Source: GAS368 sp965227745
Lineage (GTDB): Bacteria; Verrucomicrobiota; Verrucomicrobiia; Opitutales; Opitutaceae
DNA: 64,000 bases
Assembly: GCA_965227745.1 (NCBI GenBank)
Contig: OZ245769.1
Location: 2,356,001-2,420,000, forward strand
Direction: 5' to 3'
Shown: positions 8,410-17,161 of the stretch, in pieces
How the letters are laid out: each line of letters begins with the position of its first letter
How positions within the stretch are numbered: the stretch's first letter is position 1
Position numbers and translations under genes: made by a program
Notes under the pieces: model-generated
Told to the model about the DNA's origin: nothing
Database searches by the model: none
What the model saw: only the letters and a program-made list of their open reading frames with translations

Positions 8410-9732
8410 TTACTCGGAGCGAACGACCTTCTTCGCGGTCGTGCCCTCGGCCGAGGCGGAGGCCTGCTGGTAGGGATTTGGCTCGGCGATCAGTTCGTCG
8501 AGGAGCTTGTTGAACTTCGCGACGTAGTTTTCGTAGTAGCTGCCGGTGATCGTGCCGGTGTAGCCGGTGTAGATTTCACGGACCTCGCCCTTGCGATCGA
8601 TGACGAAGGTCGTCGGAAACGCGGCGAGGTAGTTGATGCCCTTGAGCTTTTCCGTCGCGACTTTCTTGTCGGCGATGCCACCGAAAACGAGGTCGTATTG
8701 GATGCCGTATTTTTGCTTGAGCTTGCCGAGCGTGTACTGGGCGTACGGCAGTTCATCTTTCTGCTCGAAGCCGACGGCGATGGCCTCGACGCCGCGGTGC
8801 TTGTTGGCCGCAAACCACGGGGCCAGAAACTGGGTCTGGTCCGTGCAGTTGGGGCACCAGGTGCCGATGATTTCGACGATGGTGACCTTGCCCTTATACT
8901 TCTCGTCTTTGAGGGTGACGGTCTTGCCATCGGCGATGGAGGGAAAGGCGAAGTCGAGGGTCTTGGCGCCGTCCTTGAGGTAGGTCAGCGAGTAGAGGTC
9001 GGGCAATTCGGCCTTGTCGTCCTTCGTGCCTTCAAACTTTACGTTGTCGTAGATGCCGCGGCCGAAGGAGCCGACGATCTGGCCGTCCTCCGTGATCTTG
9101 CCGTGGATGAGGCGCGGGCTGGGACCGGAGAAGTGCGAGAGCCAAAACTCATTGCCCTGCACGGTCCCCTCGAGCTCGCGCGAGTCGCCGGTGATGGCGA
9201 GCGTGACGCCGGTGAGCTTGTTGCCCTCCTGCTTGAGGATCGCGACGTTGTTGAGCGTCTTGTCTTTGGAGATGACCTTGAAGGCCCATTTGCCGGTGAG
9301 GTTAGCCGCAGGAGCGACATCCTTGCCCGGCGCGACGAAGCGGTAACTCTTGCCGTGCTCGGCGGTGAACGGGATGTCGGTGAAGCCATTGCGCGGGACG
9401 AGGCTCTTGTAGTAACCGGTGACGTGGCCCTCGTCGCTGATCTTGGCGAAGACGGCGGCGTCGTAGGTGTTCATCTTGATGAACAGCGTGCCGTCGTCCT
9501 CCTGCTTCACATGGAAGTCGTCGCGGCGTGTGCCGTTGATGAGGGTAAACGTGGCGTCCTCCGGCGTCTTGCCCTTGAGTTCGAAGTTAAACGGCACCTG
9601 CTGCTCGCCGAGGGTGAACTCGCCGCGCCAGACGCCCTCCTTGATAAAGGGTTTGGTGGACGCGCCGGCAAAAACACTCGCGACGCTAAGCGCGGCGAGC
9701 GGAAGTAACTTCAGGAACGATTGGATTTTCAT
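8410..9732 (-). CDS. TlpA-like thiol-disulfide oxidoreductase with N-terminal beta module (copy 1)
   Basis: 440 residues with a signal peptide (to SVFAGAS). Residues about 30-250 form a beta-rich region with IKEGVWRGEFTLGEQQVPFN, GTRRDDFHVKQEDDGTLFI and GNKLTGVTLAITGDSRELEG. Residues about 265-420 are a thioredoxin fold with the redox site GTWCPNC near residue 293 and the cis-proline region AAFPTTFVIDRKGEVREIYT. TlpA-type proteins reduce disulfides in the periplasm. The N-terminal module may bind the substrate or sit at the membrane. Copy 2 (18134-19486) is closely similar along its length, copy 3 (29185-30417) more distant. Confidence 0.85.
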   Translation of the reverse strand: MKIQSFLKLLPLAALSVASVFAGASTKPFIKEGVWRGEFTLGEQQVPFNFELKGKTPEDATFTLINGTRRDDFHVKQEDDGTLFIKMNTYDAAVFAKISDEGHVTGYYKSLVPRNGFTDIPFTAEHGKSYRFVAPGKDVAPAANLTGKWAFKVISKDKTLNNVAILKQEGNKLTGVTLAITGDSRELEGTVQGNEFWLSHFSGPSPRLIHGKITEDGQIVGSFGRGIYDNVKFEGTKDDKAELPDLYSLTYLKDGAKTLDFAFPSIADGKTVTLKDEKYKGKVTIVEIIGTWCPNCTDQTQFLAPWFAANKHRGVEAIAVGFEQKDELPYAQYTLGKLKQKYGIQYDLVFGGIADKKVATEKLKGINYLAAFPTTFVIDRKGEVREIYTGYTGTITGSYYENYVAKFNKLLDELIAEPNPYQQASASAEGTTAKKVVRSE

Positions 9733-9784
9733 GGGAACGAACGGGTTTTCTGCGGTCGAGGTGAGTTGGAAATGCTCGAGAGAA

Positions 9785-10360
9785 TCAGGATTTGGCCGCC
9801 TCGATGTTGATCAGGATATCGACGTCGTCGGCGATCGCGGGCTTGCCGTAGCTGAGGCCAAATTCCGTGCGGTTGATCGTCGCGGTGGCCTCAAAGGCCG
9901 CGATCTGCGCGCCACGCGCGCCAGGGCCGAAGCCGAGCACCTTGGTTTTCAGGACGACGGGCTTGGTCACGTCCTTGATCGTGAGGTCGCCGGCCACGTC
10001 ATAGGTATCCGCGCCGGTTTTCTTCCACGACTTGCTCTTGAAGGAGATCGCTGGGAATTTTTCGACGAGGAAGAAATCCTGGTTCTTGAGATGCCCGTCG
10101 CGCTTCTCGTCGTTGGTATTGACGCTCGCGACGTCGATCTTCGCGGTGGTCGAACTTTTCTCGAGGTTGTCGCGATCGACGACGATCGTGCCTTCAAATT
10201 TTGCGAAGGAGCCGGGAATCTTGGTGAAGAATCGGCGCACCCCGAAATTGATCGAGGAATGCGCGGATTGGATTTGGTAGGTTTCGACTGCGGCGTGCGC
10301 AGTGGAGAACGCGCCGAAGGCGAGCGCGGTGACGAGCGTGAGACGAGTGGCGAATTTCAT
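9785..10360 (-). CDS. YceI-family periplasmic lipid-binding protein
   Basis: 191 residues. Signal peptide to AHA, then the lipocalin-like YceI pattern: YQIQSAHSSINFGVRRF, FAKFEGTIVVDRDNLEKSS, DGHLKNQDFFLVEKFPAISF, DVAGDLTIKDVTKPVVLKT and NRTEFGLSYGKP. The family binds isoprenoid quinones or amphiphiles in the periplasm. It is the first gene behind leader copy A (10492-10553) and so heads the unit running to the HupE gene at 2119. A link to quinone-dependent thiol or heme redox chemistry downstream is inference. Confidence 0.9.
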   Translation of the reverse strand: MKFATRLTLVTALAFGAFSTAHAAVETYQIQSAHSSINFGVRRFFTKIPGSFAKFEGTIVVDRDNLEKSSTTAKIDVASVNTNDEKRDGHLKNQDFFLVEKFPAISFKSKSWKKTGADTYDVAGDLTIKDVTKPVVLKTKVLGFGPGARGAQIAAFEATATINRTEFGLSYGKPAIADDVDILINIEAAKS

Positions 10361-10491
10361 GGCGGCGTAAGCGAACGGATAAAACCGAGGAGCGGCGGAG
10401 GTCCGTGGTCGGCTGACTCGCGTCGAGCAGGAGCGGCGGAAATTAACCGCTGCCCCAAAGTGAACTTTAGTGGTTGCTTGCTTCGGTCATC

Positions 10492-10553
10492 TGCCGTGGT
10501 CGGCCAGAGAAACCTGGAAGCAAAGAGCGCTCGCGCTACGCGGCGTAGAGCGC
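10492..10553 (-). ncRNA. Shared two-hairpin leader RNA, copy A (upstream of YceI)
   Basis: In minus-strand sense: hairpin 1 is GCGCTC / GAGCGC (10548-10553 with 10527-10532) closing the 15-nt loop TACGCCGCGTAGCGC. After a spacer comes GCCGACCACGGCA (10492-10504), itself able to form GCCG-ACCA-CGGC and enclosed by TCTCTG / CAGA. It lies about 130 bases before the YceI ATG. Five further copies occur before other minus-strand units of this locus, with different stem bases that still pair. Not matched by eye to a known riboswitch. Confidence 0.75.
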
Positions 10554-10574
10554 CGGGAAATCAATACCCTACTG

Positions 10575-10600
10575 ATCTGATGTAAATAGAAAAAACAGGA
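10575..10600 (-). promoter_or_regulatory. AT-rich box upstream of leader copy A
   Basis: Minus-strand TTTTTTCTATTTACATCAG sits just before the leader and matches the TTTACA/TTTACT-containing boxes upstream of copies B, C and D at about the same distance. It is probably promoter -35 or activator-site sequence. The exact boundaries are uncertain. Confidence 0.4.
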
Positions 10601-10641
10601 GTTAATACAGATAGACGTGTCATCTGTGCGGTGGCGTCGCA

Positions 10642-11091
10642 TTAATCCCAGCAAAAGCGACCCGCGACGGGCAAGCCGGCCGCCTCCCACGCGAGAAACC
10701 CACCGGCCAGAGAGGAGACGTGACGGTAACCCAGACGTTGCAGCGACTCCGCCGCGAGTGTGGAGCGCAACCCGTCGGCGCAGTAGCAGAGGATCGGGGT
10801 CGCGAGCTCGGGCACGGCCTGCTCGATGCGCACCTCAAGCAAGCCGCGCGGAATATGGATGGCCTGCGGGAGACGACCCGCGCGCCACTCGGTAAACTCC
10901 CGGACGTCGATCAACAACGCGCCGGACTTGGCCGCAAGGCGCGCATAGTCGGCCGGAATGACTTCGCGAATGGAGCGACGGACTTTTTCCACGAGACGCA
11001 AAAAGCGCACCGGAATCTCCGGGATATCGTAAGGATCGGTGAGCGAGTGCGCGATTTCTTCCGGCACGAGTTCAAGAGCGGAGGGAGGCAT
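10642..11091 (-). CDS. Rhodanese-domain sulfurtransferase
   Basis: 149 residues. A single rhodanese domain runs from about residue 45, with LLIDVREFTEWRAGRLPQA (DVRE at 62-65) and the active-site loop C104-A-D-G-L-R-S. A short N-terminal extension precedes it. No signal peptide, so cytoplasmic. The expected reaction is transfer of sulfane sulfur through a Cys-persulfide. It ends the unit containing the DszB-like protein, 75 bases upstream, which would fit use of released inorganic sulfur. That link is inference. Confidence 0.85.
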   Translation of the reverse strand: MPPSALELVPEEIAHSLTDPYDIPEIPVRFLRLVEKVRRSIREVIPADYARLAAKSGALLIDVREFTEWRAGRLPQAIHIPRGLLEVRIEQAVPELATPILCYCADGLRSTLAAESLQRLGYRHVSSLAGGFLAWEAAGLPVAGRFCWD

Positions 11092-11166
11092 GGGAGAGAT
11101 GAATTGAGCGGAAAATTAGGTGCCGTTTGAATGGCGTGCGGACCGCCATGTCGGGCGGGCGAAAGC

Positions 11167-12276
11167 TCAGAACGAAGCGAGCGCCTCGGCGAGGTAGCGC
11201 GGATCGGCCCACGTCGGTACATCGAAGGATCCTTTGACATAGCCACGCTTGGTCAGGAACTCCTGCACAAGCTCGAGGCCGGCGAGGTTCTGCGCGGACA
11301 GATTAGGGACGAGATCAGAGGAAACCACCGCCTGCGCAAAGGCGTCGGCCCCGGGGATCAAGGCCACACGCTCGAAGATCGCCGCCGCCTGCGCGCGATG
11401 AGAGCGGGCCCAAAGCGCGGCCCGGATGGAGGCACGCAGGAATGCGACGACCGCCTCGGGATTCGACTCGGCGAATGCCGCATCCACGGTAATCGCATAG
11501 GGACTGTTGGCGAGACGCAGGGTCCAGTCTGGGTGGCGGTCGAGATCCTCGAGGACCGTAAATTCACCCGTCGCGACGAGTGCGGCCGTACGCGGTGGTT
11601 GCGCATAGATCGCATCGACGCGACCGGCGCGCAGCGCGCGAACTTCAGGACTGTAGACGAATTCGGATTCCTGAAAGCGCGAAGCCCACAAATCGGCCGG
11701 CCGGGCCGCCCGACCGCACGGCAAGTCATCGGGCTGCGTGACCTCGATCCATTCGATATCGCCGCGCTCGAGACCACCCAGGGCCAAGGCGAGACCAAGT
11801 CCGCGGTCGGCCGTCGCGCGGCAGGTATCGATGCGATCCGTCTCGGTGTGACGGGAGAGCGCGATTTTTCGCCCGGCCAGATCGGCCACGCGCCGCAGGC
11901 CCGACGCCGCCCGGACCAGAACCTGACCACCGCTGGGGCCAGCGGTGAGGCCGACGAGTTTGGTGGCGGCTCGGTCCGCCCGCGCCCAAATCGCCGGGAT
12001 GTTACCGCCGTCGCGGATGAGATGAGTGAGCCCGTGGTCGAAGTGCGCCGACCAACGGCCCCCTTCCGCCGAGGCGTGGAGATGGCTGAGTTCCACGCCG
12101 GCGCGACCGAACTCTTCATCGAGCCAGCCGAGTTCCACGGCGAGGTGCGAGGCGACCGGCACCGGGCAAAGCGAATACTGCACAGCGAGCCTGCGATCCG
12201 CCGCAACGGATGAGGTGCGACGAGCCCGAGATGCGGAGGCACGAGTGGAGCGAGGAGTGGTGGCGAGACGTGGCAT
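11167..12276 (-). CDS. DszB-like sulfinate desulfinase or SsuA-type substrate-binding protein
   Basis: 369 residues of periplasmic-binding-protein-like fold (VQYSLCPVPVASHLAVEL, DLAGRKIALSRHT, YAITVDAAFAESNPEAVVAF, ALWARSHRAQAA). From memory of DszB, its catalytic Cys27 (YSNCPVP), His60 and Arg70 (VHF-7 residues-R, then FGGEIP) correspond to C37 in YSLCPVP, H78 in SAHFDH and R88 in LIRDGGNIP, with the same 10-residue His-Arg spacing. The C-terminal LVPNL....LVQEFLTKRGYV also follows DszB. No export signal is seen and no ABC permease or ATPase genes are near, which favours a cytoplasmic enzyme releasing sulfite from a sulfinate over a transport protein. Substrate unknown. Confidence 0.7.
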   Translation of the reverse strand: MPRLATTPRSTRASASRARRTSSVAADRRLAVQYSLCPVPVASHLAVELGWLDEEFGRAGVELSHLHASAEGGRWSAHFDHGLTHLIRDGGNIPAIWARADRAATKLVGLTAGPSGGQVLVRAASGLRRVADLAGRKIALSRHTETDRIDTCRATADRGLGLALALGGLERGDIEWIEVTQPDDLPCGRAARPADLWASRFQESEFVYSPEVRALRAGRVDAIYAQPPRTAALVATGEFTVLEDLDRHPDWTLRLANSPYAITVDAAFAESNPEAVVAFLRASIRAALWARSHRAQAAAIFERVALIPGADAFAQAVVSSDLVPNLSAQNLAGLELVQEFLTKRGYVKGSFDVPTWADPRYLAEALASF

Positions 12277-12324
12277 GGGAATCGAAACCGTGAAGGGATG
12301 AGCGCGAAAAGAGGACAGGTGGCG

Positions 12325-13131
12325 TCAGTGCGGAGCAGGCGAGGACGCCGGAGACGAAGGAGCGGTCGGAGGCATCGGCGTTTCGGCGGCACGCTCTTGC
12401 AGTGCGTGCTGGAGGGCGTGCTCGTTCAGCGGGAAATCCTCGGCGTGCGTGAAGTGCACGTAACCGTGAAGCTGGAAAAGAAACAGCAGCGCGCCAGCGA
12501 TGAGGAGGGCGGCATTGGCCACATGAGCGAACTTCGCGAACGAAGGGCGGCGGCGCCACGCCGTGAGGCCTCCCACGATCAGGACAAGCGCCACGACTTG
12601 ACCGGCCTCCACTCCGAGGTTGAACGACAAAATACGCGAGAGGAGCGAGGCGTGGCCGAGCGGCAGCGTTTGTAAACTGGTCGAGAGACCAAAACCGTGG
12701 ATCAGACCGAAGACCCCCACGACACCGAGTAACGGAGGCGGCGTGACGCCGACGTAGCGACGGAAACCGTCGAGGTTATCGAATGCCTTGTAGCAAACCG
12801 AGAGGGCAATGACCGCGTCGACCAGGTAGTGATCGGCTTGAATTTGAAACCACGTCGCGCCCAGCAAAGTGATCGAGTGACCGATCGTGAAAGCCGTGAC
12901 GAGGGCGACGACGCCCTTGATGCGGGCGACAAAAAAGACCACGCCGAAAAGGAAAAAAAGGTGGTCCCAGCCGGTGAGCATGTGGCGGGCACCGAGTTCA
13001 AAATAGACCAACGGGCCTCCCTCGATGTAGCGCACCCGCTCCGCATCCGTGATGCCGTGAGCGGAAGCGATGGCGGCCAGCAGTAAAAACATCGTCCCCA
13101 TCGATCCGATATCGACGAGTGACCGGCGCAT
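12325..13131 (-). CDS. HupE/UreJ-family membrane protein (second copy)
   Basis: 268 residues from ATG 13131 (MRRSLVDIGSMGTMFLLLAA). The 48 extra N-terminal residues of the longest frame look non-coding. Motifs match those of the copy at 2119-3321: HMLTGWDHLFFLFGVVFF, FTIGHSITLLGATW and GLIHGFGLSTSL, with about six membrane helices and an exported N-terminal segment much shorter than in copy 1. The C-terminal tail is Ala/Pro/Ser-rich. The transported substrate is unknown. The gene lies between a TonB-dependent receptor and the DszB-like gene, so an uptake role for the same nutrient is a reasonable guess. Confidence 0.8.
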   Translation of the reverse strand: MRRSLVDIGSMGTMFLLLAAIASAHGITDAERVRYIEGGPLVYFELGARHMLTGWDHLFFLFGVVFFVARIKGVVALVTAFTIGHSITLLGATWFQIQADHYLVDAVIALSVCYKAFDNLDGFRRYVGVTPPPLLGVVGVFGLIHGFGLSTSLQTLPLGHASLLSRILSFNLGVEAGQVVALVLIVGGLTAWRRRPSFAKFAHVANAALLIAGALLFLFQLHGYVHFTHAEDFPLNEHALQHALQERAAETPMPPTAPSSPASSPAPH

Positions 13132-13296
13132 CGACAGCGAGCGGGCGGCGTGAGAACCGAAGTCCCCCACGGTACGGCGGGGACCGACGGAACTCGCGAT
13201 ATCAATACGAGGAAGAGAGAAATTCACGCGAAAACGATCGGGCGGCTGTTCGAATAGCTGGGCAGGCGCGACCATCCGGAATGTAGAACGCGACTA

Positions 13297-15600
13297 TTAA
13301 AAACTGGCGGAGACCGTGACTTGGTACGTGCGATCCGGGCCGGGGCGGAACGTCGCCAGCGCGCCGCTTTGCGCGACACTGATCGTGCCGAAGTAATCCT
13401 TGTTCGTGACGTTGTCGACGTTCACCCGGAACTTGATCTGTTTGAGCGGCCCGAAGGTGAGTTGTGAGCCACCGAGGTCCGCGTAGAGCGAAAACGTCGT
13501 GTAGCCGCCGACGCGTTCCGTGTTGAGGAAGTTCGAGTAGCGCGAGCCGACGGTGTGCGCCGCGACGTTGAAGGCGGCCCAGCGCACGGGCTCGTAGGTG
13601 GCGCTGGTCTGAAAGATCCACTTCGGGCTGTCCGGCACGGCGAGGCCAGCGAGTGCGAAGCCGGGGAAGTTGTCCTTAAACTCCGAGACGTTGTAACTGG
13701 CGTTCGCGTTGAATGCGACCTTCCGCGCAAGGAAGCCGGGGCGATAGGCGGCGCTGACCTCGGCCCCATGAGCCTTCACCGCGCCGACGTTTTGGAAATA
13801 AGTCTCGGTGGTCGTGCTGCCGGGCACGACCGAGGCGAAGGACTGGAGGCGGTTGTCAAACTTCGTGGCGTAGACAGCGATGGAGGCATTGAACTCGCCG
13901 CGATTGGTGCGGAGGCCCAGTTCGAAATTGTCCGACGTCTCGGCTGCGGGCGCAGGAGCGGCGGGGCTGGCGAGCGCGAAAATATCATCGGCACCGCGGG
14001 GCAACGCGAGATTTTGCGCGAAGGAGGCGAAGAACTGCTCGCTCGGCGTGAGCGCATAGGTCGCGCCGACTTGCGGGAGGAAACTATCTTTCCACGTCGT
14101 CGAGATTTTCGGCGCGCGGAGGGCGATGAAATCGGCGGGATTGCGCGCACCCTCAATCGAGTAGTCGAGGTTGAGCGATTTGGCGCCGACTTCGATTTTG
14201 AGATTATCGCCGGCCTTGATCGTGTCGCGCACGAAGAACTGCGTGGAGTCGCGCACCGAGACGAAATCGCGCTGGCGGTGGACGCGCTCGTTGAGCAGCG
14301 GGGCGCCGTCGGGATTACCGTCCACCTGATTGTAGCGGTTTTGCGTGCGGTGGTAGTTGTCGCGCTCGAGCCAGAAACCGGCGGAAAGTTCCTGCGCGCC
14401 GGCGGTGTAAACGAGTGACGCCGTCACGCCCTTGCGGATGCCATCGACGGTGGACAAACCATATTGGAGACCGCGGGGAGCGACGAGGCCGGGGAGGACG
14501 AGGCGCTCGGCATTGTAGCTCGCGAGCGAGGTCGCATAGGCCTCGGGCGATACGCCGTATCCGTCTTTGTCTTCGTAGTAGGCGGTGGCGTTGAGCTTAA
14601 CCTCAGAGGAGAGCGCCGCGTGACCGCTGAGGTTGTAGAGTTTGTCGGTGCGGGCGTTGATCGCCTGCTTGTAGAATTGGTTGTAGAGGGCGTTGGAGTA
14701 CACGATGCCCGGCGTGGTTTGCGCCAACACCGGCACCGTTCCGAGATAGCCGAAGTAGCGGCCGCTGCGGCCGAAGGCATCGCCCGCCGTGCCATAGTAC
14801 TGGGCCTTGCTGATCGCGGGTGAATCGTAGTCGAAGTAGTCGTTGTAGGTGGCCTTGAACTGGAGCCACGCCGAGGAGGAAACCTCGTAGCGCAGCGCGC
14901 CATCCCAGTGCTCGCGATCAAAGGTGCCGGGGCCGCGCCACTGATCGCTCGTCTGTTTCGAACGGCTGATAAACGCGGCGAACCCATTCCACTTTCCGCT
15001 CTGGGCCTTGAAGAACGTGCGCTCCAGATCGTTGCTACCGAGCGTCACGACCGCCTGCGCACTCGGCTTGGCCGCAGGGGCGAGCGTGGAATATTCGACC
15101 ACCGGCCCGAGCGAGGCGTAGCCCGGCTGCGAAACTTCGCCCGTGCCCTGCGAGGCGGTGACGCGCGCGAGATTCTCATTGTCCACGTAGCGGTAGATCG
15201 GACTGCCACCAAACTGGTCGCTGCGACCGAGCGGCGCACCATCGAGGATGAAACCGATCTGCTGATAGTTGAACGTGCGCACACTCACGGAGTTTCCGAA
15301 CTCGTAGAGACCGAGCGCATCCGAGGTCTGGACATTGAAGCCCGGGAGCGACTCGAGGACTTTCAAGGCCGAGATGCCAGCCGGCGCAGCCAGGAGCGCT
15401 TCGCGTGTAATGGAAATCGTATTACGCGTCCGGTCCGTGCCGATGGCCACCGTGGGATTGGTAATGCGATCCTCCACGGAGAATTTTTCCAGGGTGACGA
15501 CATCGTCCGCCTTGGGCTTGGGCGCAGACGCAGAAGTCTGCGCGTGAGCAATTGGGACGGCCGACAGGGCGGCGAGGACAAGAACGGAACGTGGTGTCAT
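13297..15600 (-). CDS. TonB-dependent outer membrane receptor 1
   Basis: 767 residues. Signal peptide MTPRSVLVLAALSAVPIAHA, plug domain about residues 50-165 (VLESLPGFNVQTSDALGLYE, VSVRTFNYQQIGFILDGAPL) and then a 22-strand barrel ending in VTVSASF with the C-terminal Phe needed for assembly. No N-terminal signalling extension. Its ATG overlaps the TGA of a 47-residue small membrane protein (ATGA at 15597-15600). It sits between M19 dipeptidase and HupE/UreJ genes and is probably a high-affinity importer of a scarce compound. The ligand cannot be read from sequence. Confidence 0.9.
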   Translation of the reverse strand: MTPRSVLVLAALSAVPIAHAQTSASAPKPKADDVVTLEKFSVEDRITNPTVAIGTDRTRNTISITREALLAAPAGISALKVLESLPGFNVQTSDALGLYEFGNSVSVRTFNYQQIGFILDGAPLGRSDQFGGSPIYRYVDNENLARVTASQGTGEVSQPGYASLGPVVEYSTLAPAAKPSAQAVVTLGSNDLERTFFKAQSGKWNGFAAFISRSKQTSDQWRGPGTFDREHWDGALRYEVSSSAWLQFKATYNDYFDYDSPAISKAQYYGTAGDAFGRSGRYFGYLGTVPVLAQTTPGIVYSNALYNQFYKQAINARTDKLYNLSGHAALSSEVKLNATAYYEDKDGYGVSPEAYATSLASYNAERLVLPGLVAPRGLQYGLSTVDGIRKGVTASLVYTAGAQELSAGFWLERDNYHRTQNRYNQVDGNPDGAPLLNERVHRQRDFVSVRDSTQFFVRDTIKAGDNLKIEVGAKSLNLDYSIEGARNPADFIALRAPKISTTWKDSFLPQVGATYALTPSEQFFASFAQNLALPRGADDIFALASPAAPAPAAETSDNFELGLRTNRGEFNASIAVYATKFDNRLQSFASVVPGSTTTETYFQNVGAVKAHGAEVSAAYRPGFLARKVAFNANASYNVSEFKDNFPGFALAGLAVPDSPKWIFQTSATYEPVRWAAFNVAAHTVGSRYSNFLNTERVGGYTTFSLYADLGGSQLTFGPLKQIKFRVNVDNVTNKDYFGTISVAQSGALATFRPGPDRTYQVTVSASF

Positions 15601-15740
15601 TTCGAATCAGAAGAGCGAACGGTTTGCGCGTGTACCTTGCGCGCGGGCTGAGGCGTGAATGCCCCGGAAAGTGCCGCTGCGGTAGTCAGCAGCAGCACAG
15701 TGGTAAGAAAGCCCAAATGAGCGCGCAGGTAGGCAATCAT
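15597..15740 (-). CDS. Small single-helix membrane protein (47 aa), coupled to TonB receptor 1
   Basis: A frame of 47 codons fills the gap between the dipeptidase and receptor genes: it starts 5 bases after the dipeptidase stop and its TGA overlaps the receptor ATG. The protein begins MIAYLRAHLGFLTTVLLLTT and continues AAALSGAFTPQPAR, giving one membrane helix or uncleaved signal and a basic tail. The exact fit between two genes and the 4-base overlap argue for a real gene. No family is recognised. Confidence 0.55.
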   Translation of the reverse strand: MIAYLRAHLGFLTTVLLLTTAAALSGAFTPQPARKVHAQTVRSSDSK

Positions 15741-15745
15741 GGTGA

Positions 15746-17023
15746 TCAGCGCGACGCGGTTTCCTTGGGCTGCAGGCGCTTGGCCGTGGCCTCGACCTCG
15801 CGGAAGACCCGGAGGAAATTGCCACCCCAGAGCTTAGCGATGTCGGCTTCGGAGTAACCGCGCAGAAGGAGTTCACGGGTGACGTTTTGGGCTTCGCCTA
15901 CATTGGCGTAGCCGGTGACGCCACCGCCATGGTTGAAATCGGTGGAGAGCCCGACGTGGTCGATGCCGATGAGGCGGACGGCGTAGTCGACGGAGTCGAG
16001 CCAGTCGCCCAGAGTCACGTAGCTCGGGCTCTTGGAGGAATTCTCCGCGTAGGCCGCGCGGAATTTTTCATAGTCGGCGGCGCTCAGCTTCGAGCGTGCA
16101 TCGTCGGTGGTCTTCAACCCGAACTTCGCGAAGACCGCCTCTCGCGCGGCCGTGAGCTGCGGCAACGAGCGGAGATACGTCGCAAAAGTGACGATATGGA
16201 CGACGCCACCCCGCGCGCCGATCGCGCGCAGTTCATCGTTAGTGAGATTGCGGGTGACATCCACGCGCGCGCGGATGCCGGAGTGCGAGGCGATGACGGG
16301 GGCTTTGCTCGTCTGCAGCACCTGGAAGACGCCGGCCGGCGTGAGCTGCGAGACATCGATGATGATGCCGAGGCGGTTAAGCTCGGGGATCGACTTCTTA
16401 CCGATCTCGGAAAGGCCGCCGAGGGCGTCAGGGGTGTCGCCGAGACCGGGATTGGGACGCGAAGAATCGGCCCAGTCGTTGTTGCCGGCGTGGACGAACC
16501 CGAAGACGCGCACGCCCTCCTTCTGATAGTGAGAGAGGAGCGAAAGATCCTGCTGAAGCGGAAACGCGTTGAGGAAGCTGAGGAGAATCGCGTGCTTCCC
16601 GGAAGCCGGAATACGCTCGAGATCGGCCGCCGTGGTGGCGAAGGCAAGTTTATCGGGATGGGCGGCGACGAAGCCCCGCAGCGCCGCGAGCTTGGCGTCG
16701 ACCTCTTTGCGAGCGGCGACGTAATTCTCCGGCGTGCGTTTGGCCTGGCCCGCAGCGAGCGCCACGGTCGCGACATTGAGGCCGCCGCGCTCCAGCTTGG
16801 GGAGGTCGAACTGGCCCTTGGTTTCCTTGCCCGCGTCGTTGGCCGGCGAATTGAAATCGACGGGAATATCGAGGTGAGGATCGATCTTGAGGACGCTCTG
16901 ATGAACGCGCTGGACTAGCGCAGCGTCAGGAATATCGGACGAAACGGACGCGGCGGGCGTCGCGGCGAAGAGGCGGCTGAAGCCGACCGCGGAGAAGAGG
17001 GCGAAGGGAACGATGAATTTCAT
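15746..17023 (-). CDS. Secreted M19 (membrane) dipeptidase
   Basis: 425 residues with a signal peptide (to LFAATPAAS). Peptidase M19 features: metal-site start VLKIDPHLDIPVDFNSPAND, GQFDLPKLERGGLNVATVAL, FGFVHAGNNDWADSS, IIIDVSQLT, PVIASHSGIR and IGIDHVGLSTDFNHGGG. These give the His/Asp/Glu ligands of a binuclear zinc TIM-barrel. M19 enzymes hydrolyse dipeptides, including Cys-Gly from glutathione and some D-amino-acid dipeptides. Export plus the TonB receptor immediately downstream suggest that a dipeptide or conjugate is trimmed in the periplasm. Confidence 0.9.
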   Translation of the reverse strand: MKFIVPFALFSAVGFSRLFAATPAASVSSDIPDAALVQRVHQSVLKIDPHLDIPVDFNSPANDAGKETKGQFDLPKLERGGLNVATVALAAGQAKRTPENYVAARKEVDAKLAALRGFVAAHPDKLAFATTAADLERIPASGKHAILLSFLNAFPLQQDLSLLSHYQKEGVRVFGFVHAGNNDWADSSRPNPGLGDTPDALGGLSEIGKKSIPELNRLGIIIDVSQLTPAGVFQVLQTSKAPVIASHSGIRARVDVTRNLTNDELRAIGARGGVVHIVTFATYLRSLPQLTAAREAVFAKFGLKTTDDARSKLSAADYEKFRAAYAENSSKSPSYVTLGDWLDSVDYAVRLIGIDHVGLSTDFNHGGGVTGYANVGEAQNVTRELLLRGYSEADIAKLWGGNFLRVFREVEATAKRLQPKETASR

Positions 17024-17088
17024 GTGGAGCGGGCGAGGCGGAGGTGGAGGCGTGGCGTGGAGCCCGCCGATGAAGCGGGGAAAAAGGA

Positions 17089-17161
17089 AACCGTCTCCGC
17101 CATGAATTCAGTCATGACCAACCTGATTCCACACCAACCCCTAGGTGCGGCGGAGACGGTT
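17089..17161 (-). terminator. Long-loop inverted repeat between 274-aa gene and dipeptidase
   Basis: A 13-bp perfect inverted repeat, AACCGTCTCCGCC / GGCGGAGACGGTT, encloses 47 bases. On the minus strand the repeat is followed by TTTCCTTTTTCC, so it can act as a factor-independent terminator or attenuator inside the TonB2-to-rhodanese unit. Confidence 0.5.

Noticed and set aside
11167..12276. Ordinary ABC sulfonate transporter component
   Set aside because: No signal peptide and no permease or ATPase gene nearby. Kept only as the alternative call.
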